Assembly (NCBI GenBank): GCA_026417195.1
Contig: JAOADS010000002.1
Location: forward strand, 1-39,482
Reading direction: 5' to 3'
DNA: 39,482 nucleotides
DNA from: Ignavibacteria bacterium
GTDB lineage: Bacteria; Bacteroidota; Ignavibacteria; Tepidaquicellales; OLB5
Positions within the stretch are counted from its first letter, which is position 1. Every line of letters begins with the position of its first letter. Positions 33,081 through 39,482 of the stretch are shown here, in pieces. The notes below the pieces were generated by a model. That model was given only the letters and a program-made list of their open reading frames with translations, was not told the origin of the DNA and did no database searches. Both the position numbers and the translations under genes were made by a program.

Positions 33081-33547
33081 ATTTGACTGAATATAAATCT
33101 GTAAAAATGTTCTTTATAACCTCTTTTATTGAGTTCATTAATAAGGCTTACCAGAATTTTTCTTTTTTCATCTCTTTCTGCCTTTTTTCTTATTAACAAA
33201 AGATTCAAAGCACGTTTGTCATATTCAGTTGTATTCACCATATTTTCTATCTTATCTATGAAAACGTCATAGTCTCTCACTTCTCCCAGAGCTCTGATTA
33301 GGAGTCTGAGTTCATTGTAAACTTTTCTAAAGCTTTTTTTAGGGAAGAGTTGTCTGAAAATTTTCATTACTGCCTGAAGCCTGCGGGCTGCTACTCTCAT
33401 GTCGTGTAATGCCTCAATATCTTTTCCTTCAATTGTTCCTTCTTCAAATGATATCATTTCATCGAAACGTACTCGCAGTATTTTCTGAACACAGGATTTT
33501 ACAGGTTTGTTGGGATTTAAAAACGGTATTTTTCTTGCTTTAGCCAT
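33077..33547 (-). CDS. N-terminal half of a split CHAD domain
   Basis: A 156-aa basic helical protein (MAKARKIPFL start). DIEALHDMRVAARRLQAVMKIFR (43-65) with His48, Arg51, Arg55, Arg56, and LRLLIRALGEVRDYDVFIDKI are the conserved first-half CHAD motifs. It ends at ATATGA, sharing 4 bases with the start of the second-half gene, a normal translational-coupling overlap rather than a random frameshift scar. CHAD domains have two four-helix bundles; here each is a separate ORF. Confidence 0.8.
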   Translation of the reverse strand: MAKARKIPFLNPNKPVKSCVQKILRVRFDEMISFEEGTIEGKDIEALHDMRVAARRLQAVMKIFRQLFPKKSFRKVYNELRLLIRALGEVRDYDVFIDKIENMVNTTEYDKRALNLLLIRKKAERDEKRKILVSLINELNKRGYKEHFYRFIFSQI

Positions 33548-33548
33548 A

Positions 33549-34442
33549 TCAGCCGTAGAATACAGGTTCTCTCAGATTCAGTTTACAGATTTTGTTAAAC
33601 TGTCTTATTGCATAAAGTGTTAGCTCAGGGGAATCTTTTTCATCGTGCATGTGAATCATGAAGTAAACAGTACGGAGTCCAGAACATAGCCATTTTTTTA
33701 TTCTCTCTGCCCAGTTGTTTATTCTTCTGAAGTCACTTTCATGTAATGAATTTCCAACGAACCTGATAAATGCAAAGCCAGATGTAAGTCTCATATGGAC
33801 ACAGTCTCTTCTTCCAGCAGTGTCGGTAATGACTGTTCCAATACCTTTATTATTCAATGCCCGAAAAATGTAATTAACTTCATCTGACTCTCTGAACCAG
33901 TCTTCGTGTCTGAACTCTATACAGAAAGATAAGTTATTTGGTAAAGAGTTTATATAATTTTCAAGAATTTCACTTTTTGTCGGACTGAAGTCCGGCGGGA
34001 GCTGAAGGAAACATGTTCCGAGATTTATACCGAATCGCTTTACTGAATCTATGAAGTTTATGGTTTCACTTTCACAGTTTTTTAATCTCTTAATGTGACT
34101 GATCCATTGGGGAAATTTAGGGCAGAATCTGAAATTTTCATCAGCATTTAATTTCCATTTCTCAACTGTGGATTCAGACGGAATTCTGTAATGGGTTGCA
34201 TTTAACTCAATTGTATTAAACTGTCTGACATAATAATTGACAAAGTCTTTCTCTTTAGCTGAAGGAGGATATATTTTTCCTATCCACTCCTTTCTTCCCC
34301 ATTTTGCACATCCGATAAATAATTCAGGTTTTTTATTAAGTGATTTCAGACCGTTGAGAATAATATCAGTATCGCTGTGATTTTCAGGTAAACTAAAGTC
34401 TATTTCGTCAAGTTTATAAGCAGGTACTTTTCCGAAATCCAT
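33549..34442 (-). CDS. DUF72 (YecE-like) TIM-barrel protein
   Basis: A 297-aa protein. After a 40-residue N-terminal segment the DUF72 motifs appear: IGCAKWGRKEWIGKIYPPSAKEKDFV, YYVRQFNTIELNATHYRIPS, CPKFPQWISHIKRL, FLQLPPDF, FCIEFRHEDWF, and AFIRFVGN. The family is a TIM-like barrel, sometimes thought a nuclease-like or sugar-related enzyme, with unproven activity. The start is 3 bases from the stop of the protease-fusion gene; the four minus genes from 35539 to 32580 are tightly packed and likely one operon. Confidence 0.9.
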   Translation of the reverse strand: MDFGKVPAYKLDEIDFSLPENHSDTDIILNGLKSLNKKPELFIGCAKWGRKEWIGKIYPPSAKEKDFVNYYVRQFNTIELNATHYRIPSESTVEKWKLNADENFRFCPKFPQWISHIKRLKNCESETINFIDSVKRFGINLGTCFLQLPPDFSPTKSEILENYINSLPNNLSFCIEFRHEDWFRESDEVNYIFRALNNKGIGTVITDTAGRRDCVHMRLTSGFAFIRFVGNSLHESDFRRINNWAERIKKWLCSGLRTVYFMIHMHDEKDSPELTLYAIRQFNKICKLNLREPVFYG

Positions 34443-34444
34443 CT

Positions 34445-35539
34445 TTAGTTTTCATCCGTAACTCTTTTGAGGGCGCCGAAATTTTCTATAAGGATAGTAT
34501 CATATTTATCGGCTGTTTCAATGAATCTTCTGAATGCTTCAAGCCCGGAGTCAAAAGTCAGATATTGGTCAAAGAGAAATGTTGAAAGCACTATATTCTG
34601 CTGATTAACACTGAACATCATTGACTCTAAATTATAATTTTCTCTCAGGAGAAATTCATAAATCGCTGAAATGTTGGTTTTAGGCAGCACGCAAAGGAAT
34701 GAATCAAGGACTATGAATCCGTCTGAGTTGTAGTTTATGGATATCCTGGCAGATCCTTCTTCCAGTTCCCATGAATAAGGACCTATTCTTGAAAGTCTTA
34801 CGTCTTTACCGAGTGCTTCAATGATTGATTCGATAACTGCAGAAGTACCTGTTGGCTTATATTCTTCTTCTTTGCGGGAGGGCATTTTTATCTCACTGCC
34901 GCAATTCGGACAATATTTATCGTCTATATTGTTTTCAGACACAATTGCAGAGCAGGAAATACATCTTGTAGCATATGTGCCGAAATAAGGTTTATAATCA
35001 TTTAAGTCTTCATCAAGGTACTGAACAGGCAGGGCGAAACCAAGATTATCGCCACCGGCAATTATGAAGGTATTAACGCCCACCACTTCTCCGTCAAGAT
35101 TTACAAGAGGACCCCCGCTGTTGCCCGGATTGATCGCCGCATCAATCTGAATATAACTTATGCCGTTCTTCACACGGCTTGACTTTGAAACTATACCTTC
35201 GGTTGCTGTATAATTCAGTCCGTAAGGGTGACCTATTGCTATTACTGTATCACCGTCTTTGACCGGGCTGTTTTTTCCAAGTCTTATCTCAGGTAATTCA
35301 ACACCCTCAGGAGCTCTTATAAATGCAAGATCATATCTGGGATCGGTGAAATAAACCGGTGCTATTTGTTTGGTGAGGTTGTTTCCTCCGATTACCGCTT
35401 CAGCGTTTCCTCTGATAACATGGTTATTTGTTACAATAAGCTTTTCATTCTTAAGGTAAAATCCAGTACCGGTTGATTGAGGTGTGGCAATCTGTATGAT
35501 CGCCGGGCGGAACATATCTATGATTTGCTGTATTTCCAA
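34445..35539 (-). CDS. Trypsin-like serine protease fused to a zinc ribbon and a YbjN-like domain
   Basis: A 364-aa protein starting with TTG 35539 and no signal peptide, so apparently cytoplasmic. Residues 1-175 are a DegP-type trypsin fold with the triad His40 (TNNHV), Asp70 (DPRYDLAF) and Ser141 (GNSGGP); the PDZ domain of DegP is missing. Residues 190-215 are a C4 zinc ribbon: Cys193, Cys196, Cys210, Cys213. Residues about 232-360 resemble YbjN/type III secretion chaperone-like domains: RIGPYSWEL, SDGFIVLDSFLCVLP, AIYEFLLRENYNLESMMFSV, FIETADKYDTIL. The neighbour 4 bases upstream has a second YbjN-like domain, so the two proteins may bind each other. The target of the protease is unknown. 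Confidence 0.8.
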   Translation of the reverse strand: MEIQQIIDMFRPAIIQIATPQSTGTGFYLKNEKLIVTNNHVIRGNAEAVIGGNNLTKQIAPVYFTDPRYDLAFIRAPEGVELPEIRLGKNSPVKDGDTVIAIGHPYGLNYTATEGIVSKSSRVKNGISYIQIDAAINPGNSGGPLVNLDGEVVGVNTFIIAGGDNLGFALPVQYLDEDLNDYKPYFGTYATRCISCSAIVSENNIDDKYCPNCGSEIKMPSRKEEEYKPTGTSAVIESIIEALGKDVRLSRIGPYSWELEEGSARISINYNSDGFIVLDSFLCVLPKTNISAIYEFLLRENYNLESMMFSVNQQNIVLSTFLFDQYLTFDSGLEAFRRFIETADKYDTILIENFGALKRVTDEN

Positions 35540-35543
35540 TCGG

Positions 35544-36809
35544 TTATTTAGTAAAATTAAGTTTTGCCAATTCGTTCAGGTAGCTTCTGGCGAATTCCAG
35601 AATTGAATTATATGTTAAATTATCTGTATTAAAGTTAAGCAAAGGATATTCGTTCCGGTTTCTTTCTATTACTTTACTTATTTCTTTTTTTATTTTCCTT
35701 TCATTAAAAGAATTCTTACGTAAGTCATATAAAACTTCCCCGTATCCTAGCTCAGCAAAATAATCCTGATTTATGATGTTCATCGCAATATGCAGAAGCT
35801 CAACATCTGCTTTCGGAAGTGCATATGAAAATAAAGAGTAAGACACTATATATTCTGTTACGTTTAATGCGATTTCAGGCATGTTATTGTCAAGATGATA
35901 TTTTACATTACCTATATTTTTGTTTATTGTATCAATCAAAGTTTCATGGGGAGCTGGTGTGAGAATTCCGAATGTAGGCTTACTTCTTGTTAAATCTTTT
36001 ATTACTTTTTGCTCTGATGTGTTTAGAAATTTTTCCAAAATATTTTTAATCTCTCTGTTTTTTTCAACATATGGTCTGTTGTCCTGAGCGAAATACTGCC
36101 AGCTAGCTTTTTCAATTTCATTCATAATAGTACCTTCCGGTGTAATGAGGTAATCTATTTTATAAATCGTATTAAGCAGTATATATGATATCCCGCCGGA
36201 AAAAGAATCTTCGTTGAGTTTGGAAACTTTCTCCAAAGCATCATTTATCCATTTCCTGAAGTATTTATATTTGATTTTAGCTTCCTTTTCAGGGATCTGG
36301 CTTATCTCTGAATTTTTTATGATTTTAAGGACGGAGAAGCTCTCAGCAAGAACATCATCCTGCTTATCAGCTTTGGTTGCCAGTTCCTTCAAAGCATAAT
36401 AAAGCTTTCTTGGGTGACCATCTTTTATCGCTGAATCAAACTTTAAATATATAAAATTATCCTTTAATGCAAAGCGGTTGTAGAAAAGAGTAAAGTTCAA
36501 TTCCATTAGTTTCCTCATGAAACTTACAGCTGGTTTTTCAAATTCAGCTATGACTGATTCTGCTAAAATTTTTCCGTTGGATATCTGACCTTTCACTGTC
36601 TTTGAACCCTGAAAGAGTTCAAATTTTATTTCATCTTTCTCTCTTCTGAAATGAACATTGTCAAGATCGTCATCTCTTAGGTAGTTAAGAAACGCTTCGT
36701 ATGAGTCAAGATATCTTTTTTCTTCAAAAAATTTCTCGGAATTAAACCAGGCTTCCCGTTTATAATGTGGTTTGTAGCTGTCAGAATATCTTCCAAAAAT
36801 GGGATACAT
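35544..36809 (-). CDS. Uncharacterised protein with N-terminal YbjN/secretion-chaperone-like domain
   Basis: A 421-aa soluble protein without signal peptide. Residues about 20-165 fit a YbjN-like pattern: KRYLDSYEAFLNYL, then FMRKLMELNFTLFYNRFALKDNFIYLKFD (conserved N, R, F and a following strand) and ALKELATKADKQDDVL. The remaining 250 residues are mostly helical with no recognised motif; a PTFGILTPAPHETLIDTINKNIG stretch is distinctive. It starts the minus-strand run and is followed 4 bases on by the protease-zinc ribbon-YbjN gene. TAACTTTG on the minus strand (36824-36817), just 7 bases before the ATG, may be a -7 promoter box of a nearly leaderless mRNA. Function unknown; the YbjN relation is an inference. 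Confidence 0.65.
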   Translation of the reverse strand: MYPIFGRYSDSYKPHYKREAWFNSEKFFEEKRYLDSYEAFLNYLRDDDLDNVHFRREKDEIKFELFQGSKTVKGQISNGKILAESVIAEFEKPAVSFMRKLMELNFTLFYNRFALKDNFIYLKFDSAIKDGHPRKLYYALKELATKADKQDDVLAESFSVLKIIKNSEISQIPEKEAKIKYKYFRKWINDALEKVSKLNEDSFSGGISYILLNTIYKIDYLITPEGTIMNEIEKASWQYFAQDNRPYVEKNREIKNILEKFLNTSEQKVIKDLTRSKPTFGILTPAPHETLIDTINKNIGNVKYHLDNNMPEIALNVTEYIVSYSLFSYALPKADVELLHIAMNIINQDYFAELGYGEVLYDLRKNSFNERKIKKEISKVIERNRNEYPLLNFNTDNLTYNSILEFARSYLNELAKLNFTK

Positions 36810-36910
36810 ATAAAATCAAAGTTAATAATATTCGTTTTTTTTAAAAACGAAAAAGTTCCTCTGATATGCAATGGACTTGTTTTGTATTTGTTTTTTATCG
36901 GCTTAAGTTT

Positions 36911-36927
36911 TAGTTTAAGTTAAACTA
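36911..36927. promoter_or_regulatory. 17-bp perfect palindrome before the TPR-HTH regulator (candidate operator)
   Basis: TAGTTTAA-G-TTAAACTA is a perfect inverted repeat ending 7 bases before the TTG start at 36935, in the 125-bp divergent region between the minus operon and the regulator. A second inverted repeat, TTCGTTTTT/AAAAACGAA, lies at 36831-36851. Each is AT-rich, but the first is long and exact and well placed for autoregulation. Confidence 0.4.
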
Positions 36928-36934
36928 ATTCAGC

Positions 36935-38554
36935 TTGAAACAAAACAGCAAAATACTCTGGTTTGAAAAATTTTTTCCTAAACTGCTGAAGAAACCCTAT
37001 AGGGATGCAATTGCTGAAGTGAGAGAACTTTACAGAAATTCCGGTGGAGACAGCGAAAACCGAGGTGTAGCTTTGTTTGCAGAGGGTTTGTTAAACCGTT
37101 ACTCTAATAAATATGATAGAGCTATGTCATTATATGACAAAGCGATGAAATACTTCAGAGATTCAGATTCTCCGGAGTGGATTGCAGCTCTTGAGCACGG
37201 TATAGGTCACTGTTATGATCTGCAGGGGAAATTAAATGAAGCTGAACAACATTATATTTCTGCATTTCGTTACTATAACAAAAACAAGATTCCCAAACGA
37301 GAAGCTATGTTATGCGTTAACCTGGGCAAGTTGTATTTTGAACGGGCTGATTACACCAATTCACTGAAGTATTACAACAGGGCATATAAATTATTTATCC
37401 AACTTAAAGACATACACGCCCAGGCAGTAACGCTTAACAATCTGGCATCAGTCTATAAAGCAAATGAAGAATATAACAAAGCTTTAAAATTCTGTAAAGA
37501 AAGTACGTCTATATTTATCAGACTTGGTGATTCAGAAAAAATTGCCGGCAATTATACTAATATCGGATCTATTTATTTCCAGATCGGAAATTTATCAATG
37601 AGCAAGAAGAATCTGCTTAAAGCACTGAAATATGCAGATAAGAAAAATCCCAATTACATTTATATAAATGCTTTAATAAATCTTGCATCAGTTTTAATAA
37701 AAGAAAAAAAATATGAGGAGGCTTTTAAACATTTGCTCAATGCTAATAACATGGCATGCCGCACCAACGATATTCTTCACAGGGTAAAGTCAGACATAGC
37801 ATTCGGAGATTATTACGTTGAAACAGGAAATATTCTCTCAGCAAAGAAACATTACCTTTCAGCTCTGGAAAAGATTAGCGCGCAGAATTACCTGAATACA
37901 GAGCTTGAACTGTTAAAGAAAATCAGTGAGATTTTTGACAAAGACAAAGACTATATGGAATCGCTAAAGTATTTTAAACGTTACCATGAGATTTATTTTA
38001 AAATTCATTCCAGAACGGTTTCTGAACAGATTGCAAACCTGAAGTCTACTTTTGAAAAAGAGAAAGCTGAGAAGGAAGCTGAAATACTTCGTCTGAGAAA
38101 TCTTGAACTTAAACGAGAACTTGAGTTCAAAACCAGGGAACTGAATCAGGCAGCAAATTATATAGTTTGTAAAAACGATTTAATTGATTCAGTTATCAGA
38201 GAAGTAAAGAACTACATAAATGAACACGGACCTTTATCAGATACTTCAGAATTTAATCAGTATTTAAACAGGGTTGAGCTGAAAAGTAAGCTCAACGATG
38301 ACCTGATATACTTTGAGAACAACCTTAACAGAATGAATATAGCTTTTCTTGATAAGCTGTCAAGGAAATATCCAGAGCTGAGCAGAATAGAACTTAAAAT
38401 CTGTTCCCTGATGAAAATCAATCTCGGTACTAAGGAAATAGCAAAACTGATGTCTGTATCTCCCCGCACCATAGAAACTCACTGTCACCACATAATTCAG
38501 AAACTTCGTCTTCCCAAGGGTAAACGTCTTTCTTCTTTCATACACTCACTTTGA
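36935..38554 (+). CDS. TPR - coiled coil - LuxR-type HTH transcriptional regulator
   Basis: A 539-aa cytoplasmic protein from TTG 36935. Residues about 60-370 contain about eight TPR units (e.g. AMSLYDKAMKYF, EAEQHYISAFRYYNK, NSLKYYNRAYKLF, NKALKFCKESTSIF). Residues about 375-415 form a coiled coil (FEKEKAEKEAEILRLRNLEL). The C-terminus (about 475-539) is a LuxR/GerE-like HTH: YPELSRIELKICSLMKINLGTKEIAKLMSVSPRTIETHCHHIIQKL has the usual layout with the recognition helix at SPRTIETH. There is no signal peptide, membrane segment or receiver domain, so the TPRs probably sense a protein or peptide partner. It is followed by a small HTH protein and an exported propeller gene that may be its targets. 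Confidence 0.88.
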   Translation: MKQNSKILWFEKFFPKLLKKPYRDAIAEVRELYRNSGGDSENRGVALFAEGLLNRYSNKYDRAMSLYDKAMKYFRDSDSPEWIAALEHGIGHCYDLQGKLNEAEQHYISAFRYYNKNKIPKREAMLCVNLGKLYFERADYTNSLKYYNRAYKLFIQLKDIHAQAVTLNNLASVYKANEEYNKALKFCKESTSIFIRLGDSEKIAGNYTNIGSIYFQIGNLSMSKKNLLKALKYADKKNPNYIYINALINLASVLIKEKKYEEAFKHLLNANNMACRTNDILHRVKSDIAFGDYYVETGNILSAKKHYLSALEKISAQNYLNTELELLKKISEIFDKDKDYMESLKYFKRYHEIYFKIHSRTVSEQIANLKSTFEKEKAEKEAEILRLRNLELKRELEFKTRELNQAANYIVCKNDLIDSVIREVKNYINEHGPLSDTSEFNQYLNRVELKSKLNDDLIYFENNLNRMNIAFLDKLSRKYPELSRIELKICSLMKINLGTKEIAKLMSVSPRTIETHCHHIIQKLRLPKGKRLSSFIHSL

Positions 38555-38568
38555 TACTTAAATCCGGA

Positions 38569-38587
38569 ACTACGTAAAAACTACGTA
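38569..38587. repeat. ACTACGTA direct repeat, 11-bp phase (candidate operator)
   Basis: ACTACGTA at 38569-38576 and again at 38580-38587, one helical turn apart, each with the palindromic core TACGTA. They lie between the TPR-HTH gene and the small HTH gene, upstream of the latter's start at 38641. Two phased half-sites are typical for dimeric LuxR/NarL-type regulators. Confidence 0.4.
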
Positions 38588-38640
38588 GAAAGCTTTAAAC
38601 GCTTGACCATAGCTGATATTCAAGACAAATTTGCACTGTT

Positions 38641-38922
38641 ATGAAAAACAGTGAATTTATCAGAAAAGATTTATCAATCATTGACAGCGTAATTTTCAAA
38701 CTTGAACCTGCTTTTGTAAATATGATTACTGAAGATTATCCTTCGCTTACAGAGGAGGAAATCAAGATATTGATCCTGATAAAAAATAATTTTTCAGAGG
38801 AAGAGATGGCAAGGTTTATCAGTTTGACAGAAGATGAAACAGTAAGTGCTGTAAGCAAGCTCAACAGGAAACTCAGAAAAAATTATAACATATCTATAAA
38901 AAAATTATTGAACATAAATTAA
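38641..38922 (+). CDS. Minimal LuxR-like HTH protein
   Basis: A 93-aa protein starting at ATG 38641. YPSLTEEEIKILILIKNNFSEEEMARFISLTEDETVSAVSKLNRKL (about 33-77) follows the same pattern as the HTH of the TPR regulator just upstream (YPELSRIELKICSLM ... EIAKLMSVSPRTIET ... IIQKL), with LTEDETV in place of SPRTIET. It has only a short helical N-terminal part, no TPR and no receiver. The changed recognition helix is more acidic, so it might not bind DNA well and could act by pairing with the large regulator. It could also be a shortened duplicate. Confidence 0.65.
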   Translation: MKNSEFIRKDLSIIDSVIFKLEPAFVNMITEDYPSLTEEEIKILILIKNNFSEEEMARFISLTEDETVSAVSKLNRKLRKNYNISIKKLLNIN

Positions 38923-38936
38923 AAGGAGAATTTAAA

Positions 38937-39482
38937 ATGAGAAAAATTTTAATATTCCTTATTTTCTGCTCTTTATCTCTTGAAGCATATTCTCAGCCAA
39001 CAACTTTTCAGTGGTCAAGAATTTTCGGGCATTCCCAAAACTATGATGAACTTAATGCTTTAAAATTAGATTCCGCCGGTAATATTTATGTTGCAGGTTA
39101 TATAAACTTTGGAGACAAAAGATTGTTTGTAAGGAAATATTCGCCTACAGGTTCTTTGATATGGGAATATGTTCACGGCATCAAATCAGACGCCCGTGAT
39201 ATGATTCTTGACGGACAGGGTAATGTATATGTTACCGGTATGGACACACACTTCGGGCCGGAGAATATGGTTGTCGTCAAACTTAACAACAACGGCGTCC
39301 CGTTATGGATATATAGAAGAAATGGAGGAGGAGGCTTTGGAAGTAAACTTTTATTGACAAGACAATACGAAAGCCGTCTGTTTGTAGGGGGAGCTACTTT
39401 GGGTAGTTATGGGAGGATCGATATGCTTGTAACGAGACTTTCGCCTAACACAGGTGATACAATCTGGAATTACAAATTTGGA
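38937..39482 (+). CDS. Exported beta-propeller (SBBP-type) protein, 3' truncated
   Basis: Starts at ATG 38937 with AAAAGGAGAA 7 bases upstream, and stays open to the window end (182 codons). A signal peptide (MRKILIFLIFCSLSLEAYSQ) is followed by propeller repeats: LKLDSAGNIYVAGYINFG, LDGQGNVYVTGMDTHFG and a degenerate third with LFVGGATLGSYG, each followed by a V(R/K)L/Y-(S/N)P-x-G-x-x-(L/I)W strand. This is the SBBP/PQQ-like pattern of secreted Bacteroidota/Ignavibacteria proteins that often end with a T9SS sorting domain; that end is outside the window. Only 14 bases separate it from the small HTH gene, so the two are likely co-transcribed. Confidence 0.8.
   Translation, partial: MRKILIFLIFCSLSLEAYSQPTTFQWSRIFGHSQNYDELNALKLDSAGNIYVAGYINFGDKRLFVRKYSPTGSLIWEYVHGIKSDARDMILDGQGNVYVTGMDTHFGPENMVVVKLNNNGVPLWIYRRNGGGGFGSKLLLTRQYESRLFVGGATLGSYGRIDMLVTRLSPNTGDTIWNYKFG

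Noticed and set aside
36831..36851. TTCGTTTTT/AAAAACGAA inverted repeat as terminator
   Set aside because: The stem is nearly all A-T with no GC clamp and lies at a divergent promoter region, so termination is unlikely; it was mentioned only as a possible operator.
1..39482. CRISPR arrays, tRNA genes, insertion sequences, phage genes
   Set aside because: None of these was seen on either strand: no repeat arrays, cloverleaf-like segments, transposases or phage structural genes.

Overview
The window looks like a chromosomal segment of an AT-rich, Gram-negative bacterium of the Fibrobacterota-Chlorobiota-Bacteroidota (FCB) side, most likely Ignavibacteria-like. The evidence is the C-terminal NYPNPFNPST-type type IX secretion (T9SS) sorting domain on a secreted hydrolase, a PorZ-like beta-propeller protein, a TonB-dependent receptor end, a long-form IspH, and frequent TTG/GTG starts with few Shine-Dalgarno sequences. 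No phage, insertion sequence, CRISPR array or tRNA was found. The genus assignment is inference.

Layout. 1-593: end of a TonB-dependent receptor. 770-856: a 28-codon membrane-peptide ORF with a strong ribosome binding site and its own terminator. 1154-6007: secreted CocE-type hydrolase, pterin-carbinolamine dehydratase, PorZ-like protein. 6079-9769: two tandem paralogous GT-C-like membrane proteins flanking a hisA-like gene; the first paralog has an in-frame TGA. 9836-13419: hutU and ispH overlapping by 4 bp, then purC convergent with a 12-bp tail overlap. 13565-15345: acetyltransferase, unknown protein, DUF4159 protein; 15347-16165 a convergent DUF4292-like protein. 16275-26657: a long plus-strand run (aspA, rhodanese-like, alr, an acidic protein with degenerate HPt-like bundles, manC, mce, GT9 glycosyltransferase, DUF6265-like, MscS, O-antigen ligase/TPR) centred on envelope and sugar metabolism. 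26663-27032 minus: RNase P RNA. 27071-36809: a long minus-strand run (RNase HI-like, coiled-coil/zinc-ribbon protein, stand-alone Nif3-insertion domain, Ppx/GppA, EamA protein, alpha/beta hydrolase, a CHAD domain split into two genes, DUF72 protein, a trypsin-like protease fused to a zinc ribbon and a YbjN-like domain, and a partner with a second YbjN-like domain). 36935-39482: TPR/LuxR-type HTH regulator, a minimal HTH protein resembling its C-terminus, and the start of an exported beta-propeller (SBBP-like) protein.

The most promising candidate for an undescribed system is the two-gene unit at 34445-36809: an apparently cytoplasmic trypsin-like protease fused to a C4 zinc ribbon and a secretion-chaperone-like (YbjN) domain, 4 bp downstream of a gene carrying its own YbjN-like domain. 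Also notable are the split CHAD gene pair near Ppx (polyphosphate biology), the hisA-like gene with changed active-site positions between GT-C-like paralogs, the acidic multi-bundle HPt-like protein, and the two-regulator locus at the right end with a perfect 17-bp palindrome and an 11-bp-phased ACTACGTA repeat. All functional calls rest on reading motifs by eye; no database search was run.
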